Below are positions 18,968-28,110 of a stretch of DNA of 64,000 nt, piece after piece. How positions within the stretch are numbered: the first letter of the stretch is position 1; each line of letters starts with the position of its first letter. Both the position numbers and the translations under genes were made by a program. The notes below the pieces were generated by a model. It saw only the letters and a program-made list of their open reading frames with translations, was not told the DNA's origin and did no database searches. The DNA lies in the NCBI GenBank assembly GCA_963790405.1, contig CAWBOJ010000003.1, positions 558,001 to 622,000 on the forward strand, in the 5' to 3' direction. This stretch comes from JBGSMX01 sp963790405. GTDB taxonomy: Bacteria; Actinomycetota; Coriobacteriia; Anaerosomatales; JAGXFU01.

Positions 18968-19819
18968 CTAGTCAGTACTGGTCGTCGATTCTAGCAAGAC
19001 GGGTGGGCCTTCGACGGAGGCCGCCCCCCACAGTCTCGATACCATGGTACCCCCGACGATGACGGCAGCGCCTCCCACAAGTGTTGTGGCCGTGATTGCC
19101 TCCCCGAGAAACGCGGCTGCAAACAGAACTGCGCTTACCGGCTCGGCATACGTGAGTATGGCAACATGATCGGCTCGTGCGATCTGCAGCGCAGACAAGA
19201 AGAGCAGTCCGGTGATGGCTGTGTGGACGATTCCCAACGTGGCCAGAGCGCCGAATTCGAGAGCCGAGCCGGGCCCGCGGAGCAGAAGCAGCGCAGGTAG
19301 CAACAGGATCGAGGCCGTCAGGTATTCGACGCTCATGTACGCGACGGGATCGATGTCGGCGATGAGTCGTTTGGCGTTGAGAACCAGAAGCGCATAGGTG
19401 ATTGCCGATGCAAACGCGAGCGTCGCGCCGAGAGCTGCATCGCCATGCAACGACAGACTCCCGGGTCCCACGATCACGGCTGTGCCGCCGAGGGCCAGAA
19501 GCAAGGGTACGATGACGCGCTTGTCGAACCGGGCACCCGTGAAGAGCGGGTTGAGCGCTGCTACGAACACCGGACCGCAGTATCCAAGTAACACAGCGAT
19601 GGCGACGTCCACGAGAGTGAGGGCCGTGAAGAACAACAGCCAGTTCACGGTTAGCAGCGCGCCCATGCCGATGAGAGCGATGATCTTGCGACGTGGTTGT
19701 TGTCGCAGTGTGCGCAGACGGCCTGACACGAGTCCATACGCGCTCATCACAACACCGGCGAAGAAGACTCGATAGAACACTATGACGGCGGGATGCGCGT
19801 CGGTCGCTCGGACGAGCAA
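18968..19819 (-). CDS. EamA/DMT-family transporter
   Basis: Drug/metabolite transporter superfamily protein with two EamA repeats and about ten membrane segments. The called start is a TTG at 19819, but homology clearly begins earlier: the upstream in-frame bases encode AGLLPVVIASIIWGSIP, a first membrane helix. That frame stays open to about 19903, where only a CTG next to the hypE stop could serve as start, so either the start is CTG 19903 or a base error hides the real one. Substrate unknown. Confidence 0.78.
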   Translation of the reverse strand: MLVRATDAHPAVIVFYRVFFAGVVMSAYGLVSGRLRTLRQQPRRKIIALIGMGALLTVNWLLFFTALTLVDVAIAVLLGYCGPVFVAALNPLFTGARFDKRVIVPLLLALGGTAVIVGPGSLSLHGDAALGATLAFASAITYALLVLNAKRLIADIDPVAYMSVEYLTASILLLPALLLLRGPGSALEFGALATLGIVHTAITGLLFLSALQIARADHVAILTYAEPVSAVLFAAAFLGEAITATTLVGGAAVIVGGTMVSRLWGAASVEGPPVLLESTTSTD

Positions 19820-19899
19820 GGGTATGGAGCCCCAGATGATCGACGCTATGACGACGGGCAGCAGTCCAGCTCGTTGAGTCGTGTTGTCTACCCGGTCCG

Positions 19900-20910
19900 T
19901 CAGCAGATCCTCGGCAGTTGCTCGCCCACGAGCATGTCCATGATGCGTTTGGCGCCGAAGCCGGTCTGGACGTACACCTTCCCGGCCGGTGACTCGAGGA
20001 CATCGCCAATGATGGCGGCGTCTTCGCCGTAGGGTGCCGAACGCATAGCCTTGAGGGCGGCATCGGCCTGATCGGCCGGAACGACGGTGACCATCTTGCC
20101 CTCGTTGGCCACCTGGAATACGTCATAGCCGAGCATCTCGCAGGCACCGCGAACCTGGTCGTGAACGGGCACGCTTACCTCGTCGACGACGATCGACGTA
20201 CCGGATGCACCGGCCAGTTCGTTCAAGGTGGAAGCCAGACCACCGCGGGTAGGATCACGGAAACAGCGAGCGTCGGGCGCGGCTGCGAGCACGGCTGCGA
20301 TGAGATGATTGAGTGGCGCCGCGTCGCTTCTGATGTCTGTCGAGAACGAAAGACCCTCGCGTGTCGAGATCACGGCGATGCCGTGGTCGCCGAGTGTCCC
20401 GGAGAGCAGCACTTTGTCGCCGGGCAGACAGTGGGAGCCCGTGAGTTCGAAATCGCCACGTATGACACCGATGCCGGCCGTGTTGATGTAGCAGCCGTCA
20501 CCGTGCCCCTTCTCGACGACCTTCGTGTCACCGGTGACGATGCGAACGCCAGCCTCAACGGCAGCTTCGCGCATAGAAACCAGGATGCGGCGCAAGTCCT
20601 CGACGGGGAAGCCCTCTTCGAGAATGAAGCCGACTGACAGGTAGAGTGGCTCGGCGCCTGCCGTAGCTACGTCATTCACCGTACCGCACACGGCCAGTCT
20701 TCCGATGTCGGCACCCGGGAAGAACAGCGGGTTGACGACGTAGGTATCGGTAGACATCGAGACACGACCTGGAGGTAGCTCCAGCGAGGCCGCGTCGTCC
20801 ATGCGCGAGAGGATATCGTCATCGAAGTCGTGCATGAACACGTCTTCGATGAGTTCCTTCATCATGGTGCCGCCACTGCCGTGAGCGAGAAGGATGCGGT
20901 CTTGTCGCAT
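19900..20910 (-). CDS. hypE: Hydrogenase maturation protein HypE
   Basis: HypE dehydrates the thiocarbamoyl group placed on its C-terminal cysteine to give the cyanide ligand of [NiFe] hydrogenase. The 336-residue protein has the AIRS/PurM-like ATP fold, with HGSGGTMM near residue 10, DDAASLELPPGR near 39-50 and GDTKVVEKG near 128, and ends in PRIC, exactly the C-terminal cysteine that is modified. It follows hypD in the minus-strand order hypF-hypC-hypD-hypE. No hydrogenase structural genes are in the window. Confidence 0.95.
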   Translation of the reverse strand: MRQDRILLAHGSGGTMMKELIEDVFMHDFDDDILSRMDDAASLELPPGRVSMSTDTYVVNPLFFPGADIGRLAVCGTVNDVATAGAEPLYLSVGFILEEGFPVEDLRRILVSMREAAVEAGVRIVTGDTKVVEKGHGDGCYINTAGIGVIRGDFELTGSHCLPGDKVLLSGTLGDHGIAVISTREGLSFSTDIRSDAAPLNHLIAAVLAAAPDARCFRDPTRGGLASTLNELAGASGTSIVVDEVSVPVHDQVRGACEMLGYDVFQVANEGKMVTVVPADQADAALKAMRSAPYGEDAAIIGDVLESPAGKVYVQTGFGAKRIMDMLVGEQLPRIC

Positions 20911-20924
20911 TCGACGTCCTCCGT

Positions 20925-20961
20925 GATCCGATGTGTCCGGCGAGGGCCGGAGCAGATGTCG
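20925..20961 (-). repeat. Small palindrome between hypD and hypE
   Basis: The 51-base gap between hypD and hypE contains TCCGGC-GAGG-GCCGGA, a 6-bp hairpin at about 20935-20950. Sixteen bases of it (20933-20948) match, in the same orientation, a segment inside the 131-bp hairpin element that interrupts hypF (24194-24209). It may be a fragment or relative of the same repeat family. Confidence 0.45.
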
Positions 20962-22056
20962 TTACTCGGGCTTGCCGTAGTCTGTGTAGCGGTAGTATGC
21001 GGCGCACGAACCCTCTGACGAGACCATGCATGGCCCGATGGGGTGCTCCGGCACGCATGCGCGTGCGAACAGCTTGCACTCGTACGGAAGTATCACGCCG
21101 CGCAGCACCTCGCCGCACTGGCAGCCCTTGGTCTCGCGGGTCTCCGGCGGGGTGAAGGGGACCTTCTTGACGGCGTCGAACGCAGCGTACTTCTCGCGGA
21201 TAGCGAGTCCCGTTCCCGGAATCATGCCGATGCCGCGCCACTCCGCGTCACAGGGTTCGAAGACTTCCTCCATCTTCGCGACTGCCGTCACGTTCCCCTG
21301 GGGAGCGACGCCTCGCGTGTAGCCGATCTCGATCTCAGCACGGCCCTCTGCGACCTGCTTGGCGAGCATGAGCACGCCTTGCAAGACATCGATGGGCTCG
21401 AAGCCGGTGATAACGCCCGGGACGCCGTACTTCTCGGCAAGGAAGCGGTACGGTTCGAGGCCGATGATGGTCGACACGTGCCCCGGCAAGATGAACCCGC
21501 CGATCTGCACGTCCGGATCGTTCGTGAGCGCTTCGAGGGCGTCGGGTACGGTCTTGTGTGCCGAGAACACCGAGAAGTTCTCGATGCCGCGTCGAGCAGC
21601 CTCTTGGATGGCCGACGCGATGATCGGCACGGTCGTCTCGAATCCGACGCCGATGAAGACGACTTCTTTGTCGGGGTTGTTCTCCGCAAGAGCAAGCGCG
21701 TCGAGAGGGGAGTAGACGACGCGGATGTCTCTCCCGTCGCCCTTCTCGGCAGAGAGGGAAGAGTACGAGCCCGGTACCTTCATCATGTCGCCGAAGGTCG
21801 CGACTATGACGCCGGGTTGCTTCGAGAATTCGATCGCCATGTCGATGTCAGCGTTGCTGGTGACACAGACGGGGCACCCGGGTCCGGACAGAAGCGTGAT
21901 CGACTCGGGCATGACATCTCGAAGACCATGCTTCGCAATGGCGACCGTGTGGGTGCCGCAGACTTCCATGAACTTGACCGGCGCAGTTACGGTCGCGTTG
22001 ATGGCATCTATCAGTGTGCGAGCGATCTCCGGGTCGCGGAAGCCGCTGAGATCCAT
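20962..22056 (-). CDS. hypD: Hydrogenase maturation protein HypD
   Basis: HypD is the Fe-S scaffold that, with HypC, carries the Fe(CN)2CO unit for [NiFe] hydrogenase. The 364-residue protein contains MEVCGTHT near residues 35-42, GPGCPVC near 58-64, GVGFETT near 146, and the C-terminal CQCGEVLRG and CKLFARACVP cysteine motifs that hold the 4Fe-4S cluster. ATG 22056 lies 3 bases after the hypC stop, so the pair is tightly coupled. Confidence 0.95.
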   Translation of the reverse strand: MDLSGFRDPEIARTLIDAINATVTAPVKFMEVCGTHTVAIAKHGLRDVMPESITLLSGPGCPVCVTSNADIDMAIEFSKQPGVIVATFGDMMKVPGSYSSLSAEKGDGRDIRVVYSPLDALALAENNPDKEVVFIGVGFETTVPIIASAIQEAARRGIENFSVFSAHKTVPDALEALTNDPDVQIGGFILPGHVSTIIGLEPYRFLAEKYGVPGVITGFEPIDVLQGVLMLAKQVAEGRAEIEIGYTRGVAPQGNVTAVAKMEEVFEPCDAEWRGIGMIPGTGLAIREKYAAFDAVKKVPFTPPETRETKGCQCGEVLRGVILPYECKLFARACVPEHPIGPCMVSSEGSCAAYYRYTDYGKPE

Positions 22057-22059
22057 GTC

Positions 22060-22310
22060 CTAGGCTCCTTCGGCGAGATCGAGCTCGCCGTCTTCGAGCA
22101 TCGCCATTCCTTGAGGATATCGCAGCGTCTCTTCGGCGTACGCTTCGTCGACGACCTGGATCGCGAAACCGGCGTGGACGAGAACCCAGTCCTCGAGTTT
22201 GGCGTCGGGACGAGGTCGAGACTCACGTGGCGTATGACGCCCATGATATCGACCTCGGCCATGTTGTTCTCCCCGATTGATTTCACGCGGGCAGGAATGG
22301 CGAGACACAT
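22060..22310 (-). CDS. hypC: Hydrogenase maturation chaperone HypC (one frameshift near 22205)
   Basis: HypC starts MCLAIPARV; cysteine 2 is the residue that binds the iron fragment and contacts HypD. The first 35 residues, to SLDLVP, are in one frame. The remainder (DAKLEDWVLVHAGFAIQ to DLAEGA) is in another, and a missing G near 22205 restores a protein of about 83 residues, normal for HypC. It lies between hypF and hypD. The lesion is probably a sequence error. Confidence 0.88.
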
Positions 22311-22354
22311 GTCTTGTACGACCTCCTTACGCGAGGCAGAAGGCTCTGAGAGTC

Positions 22355-24830
22355 CTACGCCTCATGTCTGTTCGACCAGGCGACAACTGCCTGGCCAAAC
22401 GATACAGCTCCGTCGTTCATCGGCAGGCTCACGTGGGTGAGAGGGTTCAGCCCCGCAGCGGTCAATTCCCGCGCGGCCCCGCCGAGGATGATGCGATTCA
22501 TGAACACACCACCGCCGAGAGCGACATCGCGTGTGCCGGCACGCGATGCGGCAACTTTTCCAGTTTCGACTATACAGTGGATGACCGCCCGATGGAAGCG
22601 AGCGGCTATTACCCCAGGGGGTATGGAGTCGGCGACATCGGCTAGAACCGACTCGAGCACGGGGCGCTGGTCGATCACCATCGGGGAACCGGCCAGGCCT
22701 TCGACCAGTGCAAACTCATAGGTTCCCTGAGCGCTCGGATCCGAGGCCGCCTCGAGTTCGATGGCGGCCTGGCCCTCGTAGCGCGGCATCGTCGCGGATT
22801 CCTGCGATCGAGGCCACGGCGTCGAACAGTCGGCCGATGGACGAAGTCGGCGGTGTGTTGATGTTCTGGTCGACCATCTGGAGCAGGAGCCGTTCCTCAC
22901 CTTCCGCCAGACGTGAGCGCAGAGGGTCGACGCCGGGGTGATCGAGCAGCCCGTAGGCGTGTAGGGCGGCCGACGGCCATACGCGCGGGCCGCCGGATTG
23001 CCGCGATTCCTCCGACCAGCGGCATCTCGTCCGAGATGCGCGACGCGCTCGAAGCCGGCCCAGTCTGCCAGCAGGACCTCGCCGCCCCACAGGTGCCCGT
23101 CCGAGCCGTAGCCGGTCCCGTCGAACGCAATGCCGACCACAGGATCGGCGATTCCGTGCTCAGCGGTCACGCTCACGATGTGGGCGTGGTGGTGCTGGAC
23201 GCCGATCTTGGGCAGGTCGAGACCCATGGCGAACTTGGTGGACAGGTATTCGGGATGCAGATCGTAGGCGATGAGCCGCGGTTCGATGCGGAACATGTGC
23301 TTGTAGAGGTCGATCGCGCGCTCGTAGTTCTCAAGCGTCTCCGCGTTTTCCATGTCGCCGATGTGCTGGGAGACGAACGCGTAGCCGCCCTTCACGAGCG
23401 TGAAGGTGTTCTTCTGCTCGGGGCCCGTCGGCGAGGATGTCGATGTCGCTTTCGAACGGCAGCGCGAGGGGGTAGGGGGCGTAGCCGCGCGCCCGTCGGA
23501 GCGGCTCTTCGATCGTCGTCGACGATGCGCACAACGCTGTCATCGTAGCGCGAGTAGATGTCGCGGTCGTGGAGCAGGAACGCATCGGCAATCCGGCCGA
23601 GCCGCTCGAGGGCCTCGGTATTGCCTGTGGCGATGGGCTCCTCGGACAGATTGCCCGATGTCATCACGAGCGGCCCATCCACCTCGCCGAGGAGCAGGTG
23701 GTGCAGGGGCGTGTAGGGGAGCATGACCCCCATCTCACGCAGTCCGCCGGCGACGGATGGTGCGATGCGTGAGTCAGCGTCGTCGCGCAACCGGAGCAGG
23801 ACGATCGGTCGAACCGCTCCGGTCAGCAGCGCTTCTTCGCGTTCGTTCACGTCGCAGATCTCGCGCGCCTGCTCGAGCGTGGGAACCATGATCGCAAGGG
23901 GCTTGTCCCAACGGTTCTTGCGTTCGCGCAGACGCGTGACGGCTTCGTCGTTGGTCGCATCGCATGCGAGATGGAAGCCGCCAAGTCCCTTGATCGCGAG
24001 TATGCACCCTTGGCCGAGAAGTCCCGCTGTGGCGGAGATGATCGCATCCGAACGCGCACGTTCGGCGTCCCGGTCCCGGTGAGGGCGGGGGACGACGTCT
24101 GAGGACGGCGACCACGCCGCGTCAGCCGGCAGGTGGAGGGATGCCGTCGCGAGTTCCGCAGGCGGGGAAGCCGGAGCCGGACGCGAAGCGGCCGTGTCCG
24201 GCGAGGGCCCCCGCCGAGGACTGTCCGAGCAGGGCATCCCTCCACCTGCCGGCTCTCACCACGTTGAGGTACAAGCCGCGGGCCACACACGAAACACGCG
24301 TCGGGCTGTGCGTGGAAGCGTCGGTCCGCAGGGTCGCGGTATTCCTCGGCACACTCCGGACACATCGGGAAGTCGCGCATGGTCGTCATGGGTCGGTCGT
24401 ACGGGATGTCCTCGATGATCGTGAAGCGCGGTCCGCAGTTGGTGCAGTTGATGAAGGGGTAGCGGTAGCGCCGGTCGGCCGGATCGAGGAGTTCGTCGAC
24501 GCACTGTGAGCACGAAGCGATGTCCGGTGACACGAGCGTCATGGCGCCTTCTACCGCAGTCGACTCACGGATCTCGAAGCCCTCGAAAGGTTCGGGGTCG
24601 ACCTCCTCGGCCACGACATGCTCCACGACCGCCATCGGCGGTGCCTTCTCGCGTACATCGACCGCAAACTGATCGACGTTGGTGGGGTCGCCCTGGACCA
24701 GGCAGAACACGCCGTCGGACGAGTTGAGTACCCATCCGGAGAGATTGAGATTCAGGGCAAGGTTGTAGACGAATGGGCGAAATCCGACACCCTGAACGAT
24801 ACCGGTGATATGAAGCGAGAGTGCCTTCAT
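22355..24830 (-). pseudogene. hypF: Carbamoyltransferase HypF, frame-disrupted and carrying a hairpin insertion
   Basis: HypF makes the thiocarbamoyl group passed to HypE. From ATG 24830 the N-terminal acylphosphatase domain (ITGIVQGVGFRPFVYNLA) and zinc motifs (CSQC, CTNC, CPEC, CFVCGPR) are continuous to about 24255. A 131-bp palindrome at 24124-24254 then shifts the frame. The YrdC-like domain (AIKGLGGFHLACDATN, TSGNLSEEPI) continues to about 23530, and the Kae1-like domain (GVQHHHAHIVS, FDGTGYGSDG, GGGVFMNR) follows with further single-base frame changes near 23520, 23420, 23020 and 22800. All domains of a normal HypF of about 750 residues are present. The small indels look like sequence errors; the palindrome does not. 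Confidence 0.85.
24124..24254. repeat. 131-bp hairpin element with 22-bp perfect inverted repeats inside hypF
   Basis: Positions 24124-24145 and 24233-24254 are perfect 22-base inverted repeats. Inside them are nested shorter inverted arms, GGCGGGG (24161-24167) with CCCCGCC (24209-24215) and GCCGGAC (24176-24182) with GTCCGGC (24196-24202), so the entire unit can fold into one long hairpin. It encodes nothing recognisable. Its length leaves a remainder of 2 on division by 3, and removing exactly 131 bases brings the two flanking hypF frames into register. No flanking target duplication is evident. It looks like a MITE- or REPIN-like insertion. Confidence 0.65.
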
Positions 24831-24844
24831 GTTAGGCCGGACGG

Positions 24845-25495
24845 CTACGAGGACTGCTCGCGCTTGATCAGCGCGGCGCGTGGTTCGGCTACGAATTGAT
24901 TGTTGATGAGCACGAGCAGTTTGTAGGCTTGATCGAGCAGATGCATGGCCTGGTTGGCCATGTTCTCGTCGAGTGTCTCGCGCGGGCCCCGGAAAGGCGA
25001 GTCGTGGATGAACGCGTTGCGCGCCGCCCGCAGCTCGCGCCACTTGTAGGGGAAATCGCGGTATCCCATCTCGGAAGCGGCAGCTTCGAATTCCTCACCG
25101 GTCAGATGCGGGAACAGCCTGCCGATTCGTCCGCCGATGGCACGTTGCCCGTCCAGCACGACCTCTCGTACCGCGACGTCTGCACCGCGGGCGGTGAGAA
25201 TACGGTCGATGATGTCTTCGAGGATCGCTTCGAGGAACGTCTCGACCAAGATGACGACAATCTCCCACTCGGCCTCGGTATGGTAGTGACGGATTCGCCC
25301 ATCAAGCCTGCGCAGGCGATCGGTAGGGAATTGACGACGGCTGTCACCTTGAGTGGTGCATGTGGGACAAGCTTTCTCGCCCGCGCCGAACCTCGCGCTG
25401 GCTGAGAGGAAGCCGCACTGGGGGCACTCGTAGTACGTCGGGGCCTTGTCGTCGTGCTTGTGCAGTGTCCCCTTGGGGTGATTGTTCTTCTTCAC
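24845..25495 (-). CDS. Zinc-ribbon protein with HEPN-like C-terminal region
   Basis: A 216-residue protein of unknown function. Residues 22-47 form a zinc ribbon (CPQCGF and CPTC). Residues 75-205 are mainly helical; ELRAARNAFIHDSPF near 158-172 contains RNAFIH, the RX4H arrangement that forms the active site of HEPN RNases, followed by a further helix. The gene ends 14 bases before hypF and probably shares its transcript. HEPN proteins commonly act as toxins or RNA-processing nucleases; here that role is only a hypothesis from one motif. Confidence 0.5.
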   Translation of the reverse strand: MKKNNHPKGTLHKHDDKAPTYYECPQCGFLSASARFGAGEKACPTCTTQGDSRRQFPTDRLRRLDGRIRHYHTEAEWEIVVILVETFLEAILEDIIDRILTARGADVAVREVVLDGQRAIGGRIGRLFPHLTGEEFEAAASEMGYRDFPYKWRELRAARNAFIHDSPFRGPRETLDENMANQAMHLLDQAYKLLVLINNQFVAEPRAALIKREQSS

Positions 25496-25542
25496 GATTC
25501 GATTGTACCAATGTAGCGGCGAATCGGTGGAGAAACACCAAA

Positions 25543-25576
25543 CGAACGCGCCCGTCTTTGAGGACGGACGCGTTCG
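25543..25576 (-). terminator. Terminator of the cbiMN gene
   Basis: A 14-bp stem with one mismatch (25543-25556 with 25563-25576), loop TTTGAG as read on the plus strand. Read on the minus strand it is followed by a T-rich stretch (TTTGGTGTTTC). It lies 36 bases beyond the cbiMN stop and upstream of the zinc-ribbon gene. Confidence 0.75.
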
Positions 25577-25611
25577 CGGAGGTAAGGCATGTGTTCGATG
25601 GGGTCAGCGCA

Positions 25612-26649
25612 TCAGGATACCCGGACCGCTTTGGCCGAGGAACGGCGCTTGAGCGCGAATCCGACAATCGCTGCAACGCACAGCGTAAGCGTGGCGCCTA
25701 TCAGCCCCGACGCGCTGGTGCCGGCGTCAACGGCCGGCCAGGCCGCCTCTTCCTCGGCACCCTCCTCGGCGGGGAACGCGTAGTCAGGTAGGAACGCTGT
25801 CTTCTCCTGGATCGACGCGAGATCCTTGTGTATGCCGGCAGCTGGTTCGGCGAGCTCGTCGGTTCCGGTCACCTTTGCAATCGACCATTCGAGGCCGTCG
25901 GGGTTGGCCGAGGCGAACCAGGCGAATGCGACACCCGAGAGCAACGTTGCGACAAGAAGGCCAATGAGCACGGGCTTCATGTTGATTCCTTTGAGCGACG
26001 TGCGATTTGCACTACGCGAAAGGATCTCGGGCTGCGCTTTGTAGACAAACCCGACGACAGCTGCGGTCACGAGGCCTTCCACGACGCCAATGGCCAGATG
26101 GATCGGCTGCATCATGACGAGGAAGGTGGAGAATGGAAGCTCGCTTATGCCGGAGAGGGTGGTCTCCAGGACCACACCGAGTGCCCCAAGCTGCAGAGCG
26201 ACGACAGCTCCGAGGATTCCACCTGTCGCGATGCGACCCGTGGTCGGGTTCTTCCCGACCACTCTCTTGTACACCAGCGGGTAGGCAATGAAGGCGGCGA
26301 AGAATCCCATGTTGAAGATGTTCGCGCCCAGTGCGAGCAGTCCGCCGTCGGCGAAGAACAGCGCTTGAACCCCGAGCACTGAAGCCATCACCAGAAAGGC
26401 CGCGTAGGGCCCGAGCAAGATCGTGAGTATCAAGCCCCCCGCAAGGTGGCCACTCGATCCTGTGGCCGGAATCGTGAAGTTGAGCATCTGCGCCGCGAAG
26501 ATGAAGGCACCCGCAACTCCCATCAACGGAATCTTGCTCTCGTCGACATCCTCGCGGACCTTCTTCGCGCAGTAGACCGTCGTCACTGCTGTTGCCGCCC
26601 ACATCGCTCCACCTACGGCTGGCGAGATGAGCGCGTCTGCCATGTGCAT
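25612..26649 (-). CDS. cbiM: Energy-coupling nickel/cobalt transporter, fused M and N subunits
   Basis: Substrate-binding component of an ECF-type nickel or cobalt importer, 345 residues, with CbiM/NikM (residues 1-225) joined to the small N (PDGLE-type) subunit (about 226-345), which has two membrane segments around a soluble loop. The first residues MHMADALISP matter: in this family the extreme N terminus (Met-His-Met/Ile) binds the metal, so the ATG at 26649 is favoured over 26643. It is divergent from nikR-cbiQ-cbiO across a shared control region, which argues for nickel rather than cobalt, along with the nearby hyp genes. Confidence 0.9.
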   Translation of the reverse strand: MHMADALISPAVGGAMWAATAVTTVYCAKKVREDVDESKIPLMGVAGAFIFAAQMLNFTIPATGSSGHLAGGLILTILLGPYAAFLVMASVLGVQALFFADGGLLALGANIFNMGFFAAFIAYPLVYKRVVGKNPTTGRIATGGILGAVVALQLGALGVVLETTLSGISELPFSTFLVMMQPIHLAIGVVEGLVTAAVVGFVYKAQPEILSRSANRTSLKGINMKPVLIGLLVATLLSGVAFAWFASANPDGLEWSIAKVTGTDELAEPAAGIHKDLASIQEKTAFLPDYAFPAEEGAEEEAAWPAVDAGTSASGLIGATLTLCVAAIVGFALKRRSSAKAVRVS

Positions 26650-26866
26650 GGTGCATGCCTCCCCGAAGCCCGTCAGTTCCCCCAGCGTTGCCCGGCGGTA
26701 GTGCTACCAATTGCCGAGTCGTGTTACGCTGTGCAGTGCACGCTACGCCGGGGTTTGAGCTTGAGTCAAGCGATTTCCGAGAATTCGCACAACGTGGTTG
26801 AGAAACATGCGGCAAGCGTTACACTGATTGAGTTCTAGTAGCACGATGTGAGCATTGGAGCCCATC
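26650..26866. promoter_or_regulatory. Divergent control region of the nickel locus
   Basis: This 217-base gap separates cbiMN (minus) from nikR (plus). GTGCTAC at 26701-26707 and GTGTTAC at 26721-26727 are direct copies exactly 20 bases apart, and GTAGCAC at 26838-26844 is an inverted copy just before nikR. They are candidates for NikR half-sites because NikR commonly controls its own locus, but they do not match the E. coli consensus and no experiment or alignment supports them here. Confidence 0.35.
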
Positions 26867-27286
26867 ATGGCAGGTGTCGTGAGGTTTGGTATCTCGGCCG
26901 ATGAGAGGCTGCTCGACCGGTTCGACGCGCTCATCGCCGAGAAGGGGTACGTGAACCGATCGGAGGCGGTGCGGGATCTGATTCGCAACGCGCTGGTCGA
27001 AGAATTGTGGAGTGTGGGCGAGGAAGAGGCCGTAGGAACGGTCACCCTTGTCTACGATCATCACTCTACTGACCTCGCTGACAAGCTGACGGAGCGTCAG
27101 CATTCCCACCACCAAGAGATCGTCTCGACGCTCCACATACACCTCGATGCGCACCACTGCCTCGAGGTCGTTGTTCTCCGGGGACAAGCTCGAGAGATCA
27201 ACCGCCTGGCAGCCGAGCTCATCGGGACGAAGGGCGTGAAGCACGGCAAGTTCGTTGCGACCAGCACCGGTGACGGATTGTCGTAG
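26867..27286 (+). CDS. nikR: Nickel-responsive regulator NikR
   Basis: A 139-residue ribbon-helix-helix regulator. The N-terminal DNA-binding part reads VRFGISADERLLDRFDALI, and the C-terminal ACT-like domain carries the nickel ligands: a histidine in RQHSHHQE near 76, the HIH pair in TLHIHLDAHHCLEV near 90, and its cysteine a few residues on. It represses nickel uptake when nickel is plentiful. ATG 26867 is used because the family begins close to VRFGIS. It is followed by cbiQ after 10 bases. Confidence 0.93.
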   Translation: MAGVVRFGISADERLLDRFDALIAEKGYVNRSEAVRDLIRNALVEELWSVGEEEAVGTVTLVYDHHSTDLADKLTERQHSHHQEIVSTLHIHLDAHHCLEVVVLRGQAREINRLAAELIGTKGVKHGKFVATSTGDGLS

Positions 27287-27296
27287 GGAGACTCGC

Positions 27297-28110
27297 ATGC
27301 CCTCTCTAGAAGAAGGTATCTACGATCTGGGCCGTCTCGACCGCCTTGCGTATCTCGACACGGCCGTACATCGGATCGACCCGCGCGCCAAGGTGATCAC
27401 CACCCTCGTGTTTATCGTGTGCGTTGTGTCTTTTGGCAAGTACGAGGTGCTCCCGATGGTGCCATTCGTGCTCTACCCCGTTGTGCTTGCGACCGAGGGA
27501 GATCTCCCGCTCGGCTTTCTGCTGCGCAAGATCGTCACCGTTGCGCCGTTCGCGGTACTTGTCGGCATCTTCAACCCCCTTCTCGACCGTGAGGTCATTG
27601 CGTACCTAGGCGGTGTCGGTATCTCGGGCGGGTGGATATCGTTCTCATCCATTCTCCTACGGTTCTTCCTCACGACTATCGCTGCGCTTGTTCTCATTGC
27701 CACGACGAGTTTCTCGGGAGTCTGTGTCGGGCTCGGCAAGCTCGGTCTCCCCGATGTGCTCGTGACGCAGCTGCTTCTGCTCTACCGGTACATATTCGTT
27801 CTGGGCGAAGAGACCATGCGCATGGCTCGCGCGCGGGCGCTACGTTCGTTCAAGGGCCATGGAATGGGACTTGCGGTGTACGGCCAGATCCTCGGCCATC
27901 TGCTTCTGCGCACGTATGCGCGGGCGACCCGGGTGTACCAAGCGATGCTGGCGCGGGGGTTCGACGGACGCGTACGGATCTTGCGTGAACTCCACTTCAC
28001 CATGCGCGACGCGGCATTCGTGTTCGGGTGGTCCGCGCTGTTTCTCGCCTTCCGTCTCTACAACGTTCCTGCTCCTTCTCGGCCGATTCGTGACGGGACT
28101 GGTCTCATGA
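27297..28110 (+). CDS. cbiQ: ECF transporter transmembrane subunit CbiQ
   Basis: Membrane coupling subunit (T component) of the nickel/cobalt importer, about 270 residues, five or six membrane segments, with the ATPase-contact motif ARALRSFKG near residue 180 and the second Ala-Arg-Gly motif, MLARGFDGRV, near 217. As given, the frame runs without a stop into cbiO. A single extra C near 28070 would instead give the ending LLGRFVTGLVS with TGA at 28108-28110, overlapping the cbiO ATG in the usual ATGA fashion, which is the reading adopted here. A true fusion cannot be excluded. ATG 27297 follows AGGGAG. Confidence 0.85.

Noticed and set aside
19900..24830. A complete hydrogenase locus
   Set aside because: Only maturation genes hypC, D, E and F are visible; no large or small hydrogenase subunit genes and no hypA or hypB are in the window.
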